Source: Haloarcula halobia
GTDB lineage: Archaea; Halobacteriota; Halobacteria; Halobacteriales; Haloarculaceae
Direction of reading: 5' to 3'
Assembly (NCBI RefSeq): GCF_029338255.1
Contig: NZ_CP119787.1
Span: forward strand, 3,290,655-3,354,654
Length of the DNA: 64,000 nt
The notes below the pieces were generated by a model that was not told the origin of the DNA, made no database searches, and saw only the letters and a list, made by a program, of their open reading frames with translations. Positions within the stretch are counted from its first letter, which is position 1, and the number at the start of each line of letters is the position of its first letter. This document shows positions 37,042 to 46,531 of the stretch, in pieces. A program made the position numbers and the translations under genes.

Positions 37042-38829
37042 ATGACCGACTACTTCGAGGTCCACGAGCGCGACGCCGCCGCGCGACTGGGCGAACTTCG
37101 CCTCGCCGAGTCCGTGACGACGCCGGCGCTGGTGGGCGACGTGGACGCGGACACGCCGGATGCCGTCCACACCCTGCTTCGCGACGGTGGGAGTCTCTGG
37201 GCCCAGGACAACCCAACGCCGGAGGGCGACGACAGCGCGGTGACGGTGCTCCCCTACCGCGGCCTGCCGGCCGGGACGCCCGACGAGGTGGCCGACGCCT
37301 TCGCCGGCGACTACCCCGACATCGAGTTCCCCAGCGCGGCGGTGGTGTCACCACAGACTGCGGGTCAGCACCCGGCCGACGTCACCGTTCTCTCGGGGGC
37401 CCCGGGCTACGTCGGCCACGGCGAAGCCTTCGTCGGCGCCGTCACGGCCGTCCGCGAGGCGACGCCCAGCGACACGGCGCTCTACCTGCCCGGCGTCGCC
37501 ACCCCACGCAACGTCGCGACGCTGGTCTACGCCGGTGTGGACCTGGTGGACCCGGACCGAGCGGTCGTCCGCGGGACCGAGGGACGCTATCTCACCACCG
37601 ACGAGGCGTACTTCCTCGAGGACCTCGAGGAACTCCCCTGTGCGTGTCCGGCCTGTCAGGTGCCCCGCGACGAGTTCGACCCCCAGGACTGCGTCGAACA
37701 CAACGTCAACGCGCTGGCTGCGGAACTCCGACGCGTCCGGCGCCGCGTCCGCGACGGCCGCCTCCGCGACTACGTCGAGGGCCAGGCCCGCCAGGACAAC
37801 TGGCTCACGGCGACTGTCCGCCTGCTCGACCAGCAGTACGGCTACGTCGAGCAGCGCACCCCGCTCATCCGCCGCGCACAGCTCTCGGCGGCCACCGAGG
37901 ACGCCATCCGCCGGGTCGAGATCCAGCGCTTCGCCGAGCGCGTCACCGAGCGCTACGTCCCCCGGTTCGACGACCGACCGCTCGTGCTCGTCCCCTGTTC
38001 GGCGCGCAAGCCCTACAGCGACTCCCAGAGCCACGAGCAGTACCACGACGCCGTCCACTGGCGCGCGCACATGGTGTCGATGACCTCCCCCATCGGTGTC
38101 GTCCCGCAGGAGCTCGAACTCACCTACCCCGCACAGCACTACGACTCGGTGGTGACCGGCAACTGGAGCGCAAACGAGATCGAGTTCGTCAGCACCGTCC
38201 TGGAGCGGTATCTCGAAGACGCCGACTACCCCGAGATCATCGCGCACGTCCCCGGCGAGGGGTACCGCGACATCTGTGAGCGCGTCGAGGCGTCGCTGGG
38301 CCTCGAGTTCACCTACACCGTCGCCGACCACCCGACGACGGCCGACTCGCTGGGGAACCTCGCCGCCGAACTCGAGGGGTGGGACACATACCGGAAGTCC
38401 ACCCGCGAGGCCAACACCGTCCGCGCCGTCGCGGACTACCAGTTCGGCGAGGGCGCTGGCGACGCGCTCTTCGACGACATCCAGACGGCGGGCCGCTATC
38501 CCCAGTTACGGGCCGACAGCCCAGACGGCGAGCAGCTGGCCGCGCTCGCCCAGCAGTACGGCGTCCTCTCGCTGACGGTCGCCGGCGCCCGCCGCTGGAT
38601 CGAGAGCGACGTTCCCGCGAAGGTCGTCGACATCGAACCGTTCGTGCCCCACGGATCGGTCCTCGCGCCCGGCATCACCGACGCCAGCGACGACATCCGC
38701 GTCGGCGACGACGTGATCGTGCGGGGCGACGCCGCCTTCGGCGTCGGCCGCGCCCAGATGAGCGGGCCGGAGATGCGCGACTCGACGCGTGGTATCGCCG
38801 TCCAGATGCGCCACGTCGAGGAGCAGTAG
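37042..38829 (+). CDS. arcS: archaeosine synthase alpha-subunit
   Basis: A 595-residue protein. It has a degenerate TGT-like N-terminal barrel (LYLPGVATPRNVATLVYAG; GRYLTTDEAYFLEDLEELP with the zinc motif CACPACQ). The signature VLVPCSARKPYSDSQSH marks the ArcS-specific active region that attaches lysine to preQ0 in tRNA. The end is a PUA domain (GSVLAPGITDASDDIRVGDD). The partner radical-SAM enzyme RaSEA, encoded at 43171, completes archaeosine formation. No frameshift. It starts just downstream of a divergent small membrane protein gene, with a short promoter gap. Confidence 0.93.
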   Translation: MTDYFEVHERDAAARLGELRLAESVTTPALVGDVDADTPDAVHTLLRDGGSLWAQDNPTPEGDDSAVTVLPYRGLPAGTPDEVADAFAGDYPDIEFPSAAVVSPQTAGQHPADVTVLSGAPGYVGHGEAFVGAVTAVREATPSDTALYLPGVATPRNVATLVYAGVDLVDPDRAVVRGTEGRYLTTDEAYFLEDLEELPCACPACQVPRDEFDPQDCVEHNVNALAAELRRVRRRVRDGRLRDYVEGQARQDNWLTATVRLLDQQYGYVEQRTPLIRRAQLSAATEDAIRRVEIQRFAERVTERYVPRFDDRPLVLVPCSARKPYSDSQSHEQYHDAVHWRAHMVSMTSPIGVVPQELELTYPAQHYDSVVTGNWSANEIEFVSTVLERYLEDADYPEIIAHVPGEGYRDICERVEASLGLEFTYTVADHPTTADSLGNLAAELEGWDTYRKSTREANTVRAVADYQFGEGAGDALFDDIQTAGRYPQLRADSPDGEQLAALAQQYGVLSLTVAGARRWIESDVPAKVVDIEPFVPHGSVLAPGITDASDDIRVGDDVIVRGDAAFGVGRAQMSGPEMRDSTRGIAVQMRHVEEQ

Positions 38830-38836
38830 TGAACGG

Positions 38837-41175
38837 CTATCCGACCGTCACGTTCTGGCCGTCGTAGACCGCTGCCTGCGAGACGTCGACCTCGCGGGTC
38901 TCGCCGTCCCGAATCGTGACGGTGTAGGTCCCGGGGTTCGCGACGGTCACCGCGAACGCACCCGTCGCGTTCGCCGTCGTCTGGCGCTCGTACTCGAACG
39001 ACGTCCCGGAGACGCTGACGTCAGTTGTGAGCGTCACCGTGGTGTTCGCCGCGGCGGTCCCGCGAACGGTGGCCCCAGGGACCAGTGCGAACGCCTTGTG
39101 GCTCCCGCTCTCGCTGGCGTAGACGGGCTGGAAGTGTCCAAGGCCACTGACCTCGCCGTTTCGACTGCCCATGGCGTTGTGCATCCGGCCGTACATCGTC
39201 TCGGCCGGCAGGTCGGGCCCGTCGGTCGTGGCCACGTAGCCGACCCGGCCCGAATGACGGTCGTAGACGCCCGCTGGTGACTGGGAACTGAGAAACTGCG
39301 GGTAGTTGCTCCGAGCATAGGCGTAACTTTCCGCTTCGCCGTTCACGAAGTAGTTGTACATGCGGTTTTGCCCCCACCGGCTGAGGACGTAGTTCTGATT
39401 GTATTCGAGTTCGCGCTCGGCAGCGTTCGTCTCGATCGCACTCGCCGCCTCGTAGGTGCCGTCCTCGATGACCACCTGGCTCGTCTTGACCGGGACCTGC
39501 AACATGCCGAACCCGCCAAACAGCAGGAAGAGGACGACCAGCGCGCCGAGCGTCCGCGTCTCCGGGACGATTACGTCGACGACGTCTCGACCGCCGTCAG
39601 TCGAAAGCGGCCGTGCGAGGTCGATCCACGACGCCACCCACACGAACGCGACGCCGGTGAAAAGCGCCGCGAAGGTGGCCAGTTCGCCGACGAAGCGCAC
39701 CTGAATGGTCGCGAGTCCGAACAAGAACCACGCGTAACTGCTGGCGACGAGCCACCCGAGCGACCCCTCACGTGCTTGCTGGACGCCCCAGCCCATCGCG
39801 GGGAGCGAGAGAACGAGCGTGAAGCCAAACAGGAGCAGGAAGCCGAAGGAATCGGCGTTGAAGAGGCCGTACGTCTCGGCGATGGCGTCCGAGCGAAAGA
39901 GCGTATCGAGACGACCCTGTACGGTCGCCCACTGTGCCGGGAGACCGAAACGGAGCACGAGGAACCCGACGATACCCAGGCCGACGTCGATTCCGGCCAG
40001 TTGTCTCGTGGTGCCGCCCATCTGACGGACGACCGCGGCGGTCAGCGAGACCGCCAGTATACCGACGGTCAACAGTGCCGGCGTCGATGCGACGAGTGTT
40101 GTCTGCCACCCAGCAATCGCGTGGACACCCCAGGCGAGGATGGCCCCGAGCGTCGTCCCTGCGAGGACCGGGGCGTTCGTGCGGAGCGACGAGCGGTCGG
40201 CCGCGACGTCGAGAATCGTCTTCCCGGTCAGAGCGATACCGACTGGCAGAATCAGTAGCGGCCCGGCCTCCCAGGCGAGGACCTGTCCGGCCAGACCGAG
40301 TCCGAGTCCACCGGCTGCGAACCAGCGTCCCGGTGTGCGTAGCGAGTCTCTGTCTACGTCGGCCGTTAGCAAGACCACGAGCGCCAGCGTCGTCAGGCCG
40401 AGCCACGGGTAGTCGAAGGCGTGATGGTCGGCGAACCCGAGGCTGGTGCGGAACGCGTGGCCGGGGATGAACGCCAGGAAGAGCACGGAGGCCAGGCCGA
40501 CACGACGGTCGTTCGTCACCCGAAGCGCGAGGGCGTAGAGCAAGACGGCAGAGACGAGCGCCGAGAGCACCGGGTACCACGCGAGCACGTGTCCGATGGC
40601 CTCGGTGCTCCCGCCGAAGAGACTGGCGACCCACCAGAGGGTCGCGACCATCAGCGGTTCGCCCTGGACGAGGCCGCCGGGCATTGCGGAGAGCGCGCCG
40701 AAGTCGGCCGCGCTCCCGGCCGGGCGGCGACCTGTTCGACGTGATACCGGTAGAAGTACGGGTCGTTCCCCGAGAGGACGATGTCGCCGCCGCGGTATAT
40801 CGAGCCGACGACGTAGGCACGGGCCACGGCGACGACGGCCAGCGCGGCCACCAGAAGGCCCACGGCTCGCGACTCGAATTCGAGGTCTGTGAGCGAGGGA
40901 AACGAGTCGGAGAGGGCTCGCGACCCGGAACCAGCTTCGGCGGCAGGTTCCCCGTTCAGGACCGCTCGGACTGCCTGCGGGTCGGCGACGCGGTACTGGC
41001 CGTGTACCTTCTCGACGACGCCCTCAGAGACGAGTTCGCCGAAGAGCCCCGAGTCGACGGGGACGTCGTCGAAGTCCCAGCCATCGGCCTCCTCGTCGAC
41101 GACGAGGACCGCCTCCGCAGCGGATTGCAGCTCGGGGCGGTCTTCGAGGACCGCCGCCCCGGACTCGTCGTTCAT
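38837..41175 (-). CDS. STT3/AglB-like oligosaccharyltransferase paralogue, one-base frameshift
   Basis: Read as 779 residues from MNDESGAAVLEDRPEL at 41175. A soluble N-terminal winged-helix-like region precedes the first helix and GNDPYFYRYHVEQV, the loop that carries the acidic metal-binding motif. A base is missing near 40705; the frame then continues SAADFGALSAMPGGLV with LGFADHHAFDYPW and about twelve helices. In place of the WWDYG motif there is LSRWGQNRMYNYFVNGE, so the acceptor-binding motif is changed. The tail has a carbohydrate-regulatory-like beta domain. Activity on protein acceptors is uncertain. Confidence 0.82.
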
Positions 41176-41287
41176 GTATCGGTTCTTCGCTGTGGAGCGA
41201 ATAAATCCATCGGGACGTGGAAGTGAGTGGGAACGTCGGCGTCGGGTCCGATGGCTGTCGACACGGCGCGCTCTGCGCACCGCTCCG

Positions 41288-41293
41288 TTTATT
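41288..41293 (+). promoter_or_regulatory. TATA-like box of the second VanZ-like gene
   Basis: TTTATT, 24-29 nt before the ATG at 41317, with a following CGG as at several other promoters in this window. It decides between in-frame starts. Confidence 0.45.
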
Positions 41294-41316
41294 CGGCGCG
41301 ACGGCCATCCCTCAGT

Positions 41317-41700
41317 ATGGATCGGTCGGCAATTCGCCGGTGGATTCCGGCGGCCGGGTTCGCACTCCTCTTGCTCGTCACTTCGCTGGTGCCGATACCG
41401 GCGAATGGTGACACGGCAGTGCCGACGCTGCTGGGCGTCGGTCTGGACAAGTGGGTCCACGCGGTCAGTTACGGCGTTCTCACCGGGTTGCTGGCACGGG
41501 GACGACAGAGCCAGGACGTGGCCGGCGTCACCGCGGTCGTCCTCGTCGCCATCGGCTACGGGGCAGGTGTCGAGGTCCTGCAGGGCTTCGTCCCCTCCCG
41601 GGGAACCAGCGGCGCGGACGTCCTGGCGAACGCCGTCGGTGCGGTACTCGCGGGGGCCGCGGTGCTGGGGTCGCTCAAAGCGAAACTGAGCCCCCGGTAG
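41317..41700 (+). CDS. VanZ-like membrane protein
   Basis: A 127-residue protein with four predicted helices. VGLDKWVHAVSYGVLTGL and GAGVEVLQGFVPSRGTSGADV follow the VanZ pattern and resemble the member at 22907-23362. Divergent from the STT3-like gene. Role unknown. Confidence 0.75.
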   Translation: MDRSAIRRWIPAAGFALLLLVTSLVPIPANGDTAVPTLLGVGLDKWVHAVSYGVLTGLLARGRQSQDVAGVTAVVLVAIGYGAGVEVLQGFVPSRGTSGADVLANAVGAVLAGAAVLGSLKAKLSPR

Positions 41701-41730
41701 CCCCTTTGTGTCGGCGAGGGTAGACGTAGT

Positions 41731-43122
41731 ATGATCTCCCGGCGGCAGTTCCTCGCCATAACAGGTCTCGCGTGCGTGCCGGTAACGGGCTGTCAGACCG
41801 ACGGCGAGCCGACCGACACTGTGACCGACGAACCGTCGACGTCACCGACCGCGACGGAGCGACCCACCGAATCGGACACCGGCGCACCGACGCCGGACGA
41901 AGATCCGACCGAAGCGTCGAGTGGCCTGCGAACGTGGACGCCCGCGTGGTCCTTCGACCCCAGTTTTGGCTCCATCCTGGCGCTGACCGAACACGACGGG
42001 GCCCTCTACGCGACGCTCGGAGACGATGACGGTCGATCGGCCGTCGCGCGACTCGACACTGCGGGGCGATCGTTCCACTGGCAGACCCAGTTCCCCGGCG
42101 GGGCGCTCACCAGCACCCACCTCCGACAGACGAACGCCCGCGACAAGTGGAGTCTCACGTTCGGCGACGGTTCGCTCTACGTCGTCACGGGCGAGACACA
42201 GACCGAAGGCGAGTCGTGGACCAGCCTGCACGCCCTGGACCCGGCGACGGGCGACGAACGCTGGTCGCTCCAGCGCGAGCGGGAACTGGCAGTCGCGGGC
42301 GTCCGGGACGGCACCGTCGTCGCCGGTGGCCTCGAGTTCTACCATCCCGACGCCACACACGAGACGCCGGACGAGCCGCTGACGACGGTCGTCTACGGAA
42401 TCGACGCCGCGAGCGGCGACGTGCGCTGGACGGCGGAGTTCACCACGGTCGAGGCGGCAACCACCGCGGCCGGCGGCGTAGGCGTCGCGTCGGCGTCGGG
42501 ACTCACGATGCTCGGTCTGGACGGGAACGAGCGCTGGGCGGAATCGACCGGGAGCGCCCGAGCCGTGGTCTCGGTCGGTGAGACAGTCGTCACCGCAGTC
42601 GCGGACGGCGACGGGTCGATGCTCCGTGCGTTCGCCCCCGACGGCACCGAACGGTGGCAGAAGCGCCGGCTGGTCGAGGAGTTCCTGGCCGACGGCGACG
42701 TGCTGTACGGACTCGGCGAGGAGACGGTCGCTGTCGAGGCAGACGGGACCGTCGCCTGGCACGTCGACGGCTACAGCCAGTGGCCGCTGCTGGCACCCGA
42801 CGGGGAGACGCTGTACGCACGCGCCGCCGCGATGACCAACGCCGTCGACGCCTTCTCGCTGCCGGAGGGTGGCCGTCGGTTCCGCTACGAGACGCCGTCG
42901 AACAACGGCTGGCCGGCCGGCGCGACGGAGCAGATGGTCGTCGCGGAGGCCATCACGCCCGAGAAGGCCGACTTCACGAGCCTGTTCGCCGTCGACGAGC
43001 AGTCGGGCGACCCGCTAGCGGTTTACCGGCCGGGGGACAACGTCTTCGACGTCGCGGGGCTCGACGGGGTCGCCTACGCCAGTATCGGCGACCGTCTCCT
43101 CGCCTTCGAGCGGCCGGGCTGA
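41731..43122 (+). CDS. Tat lipoprotein with PQQ-like beta-propeller
   Basis: A 463-residue protein. It starts with a Tat signal (SRRQFLAITGLA) and lipobox VTGC, then a Thr/Pro/Asp linker. The rest consists of repeats of the type LYVVTGETQT, LHALDPATGDERWSLQ and VYGIDAASGDVRWTAEF, which are PQQ/WD40-like propeller blades. These proteins act as extracellular scaffolds or assembly factors and need not bind PQQ. No frameshift. Confidence 0.83.
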   Translation: MISRRQFLAITGLACVPVTGCQTDGEPTDTVTDEPSTSPTATERPTESDTGAPTPDEDPTEASSGLRTWTPAWSFDPSFGSILALTEHDGALYATLGDDDGRSAVARLDTAGRSFHWQTQFPGGALTSTHLRQTNARDKWSLTFGDGSLYVVTGETQTEGESWTSLHALDPATGDERWSLQRERELAVAGVRDGTVVAGGLEFYHPDATHETPDEPLTTVVYGIDAASGDVRWTAEFTTVEAATTAAGGVGVASASGLTMLGLDGNERWAESTGSARAVVSVGETVVTAVADGDGSMLRAFAPDGTERWQKRRLVEEFLADGDVLYGLGEETVAVEADGTVAWHVDGYSQWPLLAPDGETLYARAAAMTNAVDAFSLPEGGRRFRYETPSNNGWPAGATEQMVVAEAITPEKADFTSLFAVDEQSGDPLAVYRPGDNVFDVAGLDGVAYASIGDRLLAFERPG

Positions 43123-43170
43123 CGACGGGTAACGAAGCCGATTTACGCGCCCGTCGGCTACCCCTGCCCA

Positions 43171-44295
43171 ATGAGCAAGCCCAGTCCCGACGGCTACGAG
43201 CAGGGCAAGGGCATGGACGCCCACAACGCGGTGATGCGCGAGATTCGGTCGCGCAACGACTCGACCTACGACCCCCGGGAGCCGACCCGGGTCTGGCTCG
43301 ACGAGGACAACACGCCCGACGGGGTGTACCAGAGCCTGACGATCATCCTCAACACCGGCGGCTGCCGGTGGGCCCGCGCCGGCGGGTGTACGATGTGTGG
43401 CTACGTCGCCGAGTCCGTCGAGGGCGGCAGCGTCGCCCACGAGGATTTGATGGCCCAGATCCAGCACTGTCTGGACCACGAGGCAGAGAACGCCGACGCC
43501 GAGTCGGGCCTCGTCAAGATATACACCTCCGGGTCCTTCCTCGACGAGCGCGAGGTGCCGGCCGAGACCCGGCAGGCCATCGCCGAGACGTTCGCCGACC
43601 GCGAGCGCATCGTCGTCGAGTCGCTGCCGGACTTCGTGCAGGCCGACCGCGTCGGCGACTTCGTCGACGTGGGCCTCGAGACCGACGTGGCCGTGGGGCT
43701 GGAGACGGCAACGGACCGCGTGCGCCACGACTCGGTGAACAAGTACTTCGACTTCGCCGACTTCGAAGACGCCTGCGAGGCCGCCCGAGAGGCCGGTGCC
43801 GGCGTGAAGGCCTATCTCCTGATGAAGCCCCCCTTCCTCACCGAGTCGGAGGCCGTCGCGGACATGAAACGCTCCGTGCGGAAGTGTGCCGCCGTTTCCG
43901 GCTGTCACACCGTCTCGATGAACCCCTGCAACGTCCAGCGCTACACGATGGTCGAGGAACTGTACCACGACGGCGGCTACCGCCCGCCGTGGCTCTGGTC
44001 GGTCGCCGAGGTGCTGGAATCGACCGCCGACGTCTCCGGGAGCGGAGCGACCGGAGGCTCGTCAGACTCGTCTGACGGTGAGGACGTCATCGTCGTCTCG
44101 GATCCCGTCGGCCACGGGAGCGACCGCGGCCCGCACAACTGCGGCGAGTGTGACGACCGTGTCCAGCGAGCCATCAAGGACTTCGACCTGCGGCAGGACG
44201 AGACGGTCTTCGAGCAGGTGTCCTGTGAGTGCGAGGCGACGTGGGAGGCCGTGATGGAACGCGAAAAGGGCTACTCGCTGCCGCTGGCGCGCTGA
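43171..44295 (+). CDS. raSEA: archaeosine biosynthesis radical SAM protein RaSEA
   Basis: A 374-residue protein. The radical-SAM cluster motif is CRWARAGGCTMCGY (Cx7CxxC), preceded by SLTIILNTGG. Further segments are VKIYTSGSFLD, IVVESLPDFVQ and VAVGLETATDRVR, typical of the Elp3-like radical SAM fold. A C-terminal ribbon-like part has HNCGECDD and VSCECEAT. RaSEA works with ArcS to release the lysine side chain and leave the formamidine of archaeosine in tRNA. A TTTAC box about 29 nt upstream of the ATG fits a leaderless transcript. Confidence 0.93.
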   Translation: MSKPSPDGYEQGKGMDAHNAVMREIRSRNDSTYDPREPTRVWLDEDNTPDGVYQSLTIILNTGGCRWARAGGCTMCGYVAESVEGGSVAHEDLMAQIQHCLDHEAENADAESGLVKIYTSGSFLDEREVPAETRQAIAETFADRERIVVESLPDFVQADRVGDFVDVGLETDVAVGLETATDRVRHDSVNKYFDFADFEDACEAAREAGAGVKAYLLMKPPFLTESEAVADMKRSVRKCAAVSGCHTVSMNPCNVQRYTMVEELYHDGGYRPPWLWSVAEVLESTADVSGSGATGGSSDSSDGEDVIVVSDPVGHGSDRGPHNCGECDDRVQRAIKDFDLRQDETVFEQVSCECEATWEAVMEREKGYSLPLAR

Positions 44296-44316
44296 GGACT
44301 GGCTTTTCGGCTCGCG

Positions 44317-44613
44317 TCAGAGCACGTCGTCGAGGTCGTGTTTCTCTTGCATCCGGTCGGCCTCGACGGCGTAGCGCTCGCGCGTCTCGGCGTCGTCGAC
44401 GACCCCGAGGTTGTCCGGCGAGACGGCCATCGAGACTGGTGTCTCCCGGTGGTCGCCGGTGTAGGAGGTCAGCGCCCGCTCCTTCCGGAAGTCACGCCGG
44501 CCGTCCGGCGTCGCGTAGGTGAGGATGATGAGGTTCTGCTCGTCGTCGGAGTAGGTCCGTTCGACCAGCCAGACCCTGACGGACTCCTGTGTGGTCGCGC
44601 TATCGGTGTCCAT
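44317..44613 (-). CDS. conserved hypothetical protein, 98 residues
   Basis: Acidic and soluble. Readable segments are VRVWLVERTYSDDEQNLIILTY, FRKERALTSYTGD and YAVEADRMQEKHDLDDVL; no catalytic motif is visible. It is convergent with raSEA, 21 bp apart. Function unknown. Confidence 0.68.
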   Translation of the reverse strand: MDTDSATTQESVRVWLVERTYSDDEQNLIILTYATPDGRRDFRKERALTSYTGDHRETPVSMAVSPDNLGVVDDAETRERYAVEADRMQEKHDLDDVL

Positions 44614-44910
44614 AGGTGACAGTACGCCAACTATCGAAAAGTAAGTGTCGGCGCCGTCGGGCGTTCGAGCGGACCACTTTCACTTTCACTCCGGTTGGAT
44701 GGCCCTTTTGTGATCAGGGGGTCTACCGTGTCGTAGGGGCCGCCGGGACCGTCACACGCTCCAGATGGCCCCGTTCCCATCCATCTCCCTTTGGATTCCA
44801 CGCGGTGAGCGACGGCATCGCCGCGCCTCGGGGTTCGAGCGGGACGGAACGACGATGAGCGTTGCTCCCAGGTCGCTCGGTCGCGGGAGAGAACAGCAGC
44901 GAGTGGGTCC
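44614..44910. other. 297-bp gap between two minus-strand genes
   Basis: No gene seen. The motif CACTTTCACTCCGGTTGGA at 44681-44699 is nearly identical to one upstream of mre11 (see findings). AT content is low. The promoter of the 98-residue gene should lie at the left end. Confidence 0.4.
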
Positions 44911-45588
44911 TTACTCCGCGAAGCCTTCGAGCACGCCCTGCCCGTCGGTGCGCCCCAGGTCTTCGAGAGACGCCCGCTCGGGGTGGGGCATCATGACCGC
45001 GACGTGGTCGCCCGCGCCGGTGACGCCCGCGACGGCGTGTTTCGAGCCGTTGGGGTTGGCCTCGGACGTTACCGCACCGTCCGCGTCGCAGTACCGGAAG
45101 AGGATGCGGTCCTCGGCCTCCAGGTCCGCGAGGCGCTCGTCGGTGATCTCGTAGCGGCCCTCGCCGTGAGCGATGGGGAGTTCGACCACGTCGCCTTCCT
45201 CGTAGTGGTTGGTCCACGGCGTGTCCGCGTTCTCCACGCGCAGGTGGACGTGTTCACACTGGAACCGGGCGCTCTCGTTGGTGGTGAACACGCCAGGGGT
45301 CAGCGACGACTCACACCCGATCTGCGCGCCGTTACAGACGCCGAGCACCGGAATGCCGTCCTCGGCAGCGTCCTTGACGTCCTGCATGATGGGCGAGCGA
45401 GCGGCCATCGCGCCGGCCCGGAGGTAGTCGCCGTAGGAGAAGCCGCCGGGGAGCATGATACCCTCGACGGAATCTGGCAGCCCGTCCTCGTGCCAGACGA
45501 GTTCGGCGTCGAAGCCCAGCGACGCCAGCGCCCGGACCGAGTCGCGGTCGCAGTTCGAGCCGCCGAATTGGATCACTGCGATCGTCAT
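44911..45588 (-). CDS. purQ: phosphoribosylformylglycinamidine synthase, glutaminase subunit
   Basis: A 225-residue class I glutamine amidotransferase. It begins MTIAVIQFGGSNCDRD. The nucleophile Cys is in VLGVCNGAQIG, and the C-terminal His and Glu are in MMPHPERAS. PurQ supplies ammonia to PurL in purine synthesis, with PurS as the bridging subunit. The start overlaps the purS stop (ATGA). PurL is not in the window. Confidence 0.94.
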   Translation of the reverse strand: MTIAVIQFGGSNCDRDSVRALASLGFDAELVWHEDGLPDSVEGIMLPGGFSYGDYLRAGAMAARSPIMQDVKDAAEDGIPVLGVCNGAQIGCESSLTPGVFTTNESARFQCEHVHLRVENADTPWTNHYEEGDVVELPIAHGEGRYEITDERLADLEAEDRILFRYCDADGAVTSEANPNGSKHAVAGVTGAGDHVAVMMPHPERASLEDLGRTDGQGVLEGFAE

Positions 45589-45839
45589 TCGGCCTGGTCG
45601 ACCTCCACGTCGTAGTCGTGGATGGTCGGGTTCGCGAGCAGGCGTTCGGCCATCTCCGCGGCCCGGTCGGCGGCCTCGTCGGCCGACGCGGCGTCGATGT
45701 CGAGCTCGAACTGGTCCGCAGACCGGAGGTCCTCGAGCTCGAAGCCCAGCCGTTCGAGCGAGTGCTGGGTCGTCTCGGCCTCGGGGTCCAGAACGCCCCG
45801 TTTGAGTCGGACGGTCACCGTTGCGGTGTAGACGGTCAT
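45585..45839 (-). CDS. purS: phosphoribosylformylglycinamidine synthase subunit PurS
   Basis: An 84-residue protein starting at MTVYTATVTVRLKRG. VLDPEAETTQHSLERLGF and a C-terminal RLLANPTIHDYDVEV are PurS hallmarks. It bridges PurQ and PurL. Overlaps purQ by 4 bp, so the two are translated together. Confidence 0.93.
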   Translation of the reverse strand: MTVYTATVTVRLKRGVLDPEAETTQHSLERLGFELEDLRSADQFELDIDAASADEAADRAAEMAERLLANPTIHDYDVEVDQAE

Positions 45840-45877
45840 TACACGCAAGCGGGCGTGGGGCGGAGAAAACGCTTGTG

Positions 45878-46530
45878 TTATCCCATCGGCGTCCACTCGG
45901 TCGGTTGGTCGGGGAGGCCCTGTACCCGGATCTCCGGCCCGTCGTCCCCGCCGCGGACGTCGATCCGACCGTCGAACGACTGGGCGATGCTGCCGACGAC
46001 CTGGTCGTCGTGTGCCTCGGGGTCGATGACACAGACGCTCAGGCCGTCGGCGGTCCGGACGCGGCTGGTGACGATGTTCACGAACCGGAAGACCGAGCGA
46101 ACGTCCTCGCTGAACACCAGCAGCGGCGTCAGCGTGTAGATGCCCGTCCTGACGGCGTCGTAGCCCCGGGCGTACATCTCCTCGTACTGCCCGGAGTACT
46201 CGATGCCGATACCCGTGAGGTCGGCGGGCGACGTCACCGCCGTGACGGACTCGCCGAGTGCCTCGTCGTCCGCCCGGTTGCAGTCGACGACCCGGACCCG
46301 GCCGCCGGAGACGTCACAGCCCAGCGCGTCGAATCCCGCCGGATCTCGCCGGCACTCGTGTCGGCGGCGACGACGACGATGCCGTCGGCCGAGTCGGCCG
46401 CGAGCAACCGCAGCGCCGCCTCGCGGGTGCCATCGAGGATCGGCCCGGCGACCAGGATGTTGGTACCTGGGTCGACGGGGTTCAGCGGCGTCCCCGCGAA
46501 CGTATACCGGCCGTCGTGACGCTGACCCAT
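45878..46530 (-). CDS. DUF7504-like (KaiC/RecA-fold) protein, one-base frameshift
   Basis: Read as 217 residues. It opens MGQRHDGRYTFAG and NILVAGPILDGTREAALRLL, a P-loop-like fold without an intact Walker lysine. A T is missing near 46332; the repaired frame reads RRDFDALGCDVSGGRVRVV and then DLTGIGIEYSGQYEEMYA to a stop at 45878. The family occurs in haloarchaea next to signalling genes, and here it follows a GAF-domain gene by 1 bp. Probably a regulator of signalling; no catalytic evidence. Confidence 0.7.
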
Positions 46531-46531
46531 C

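Noticed and set aside
37348..38331. Antisense frame over arcS
   Set aside because: A shadow of arcS; no motifs.
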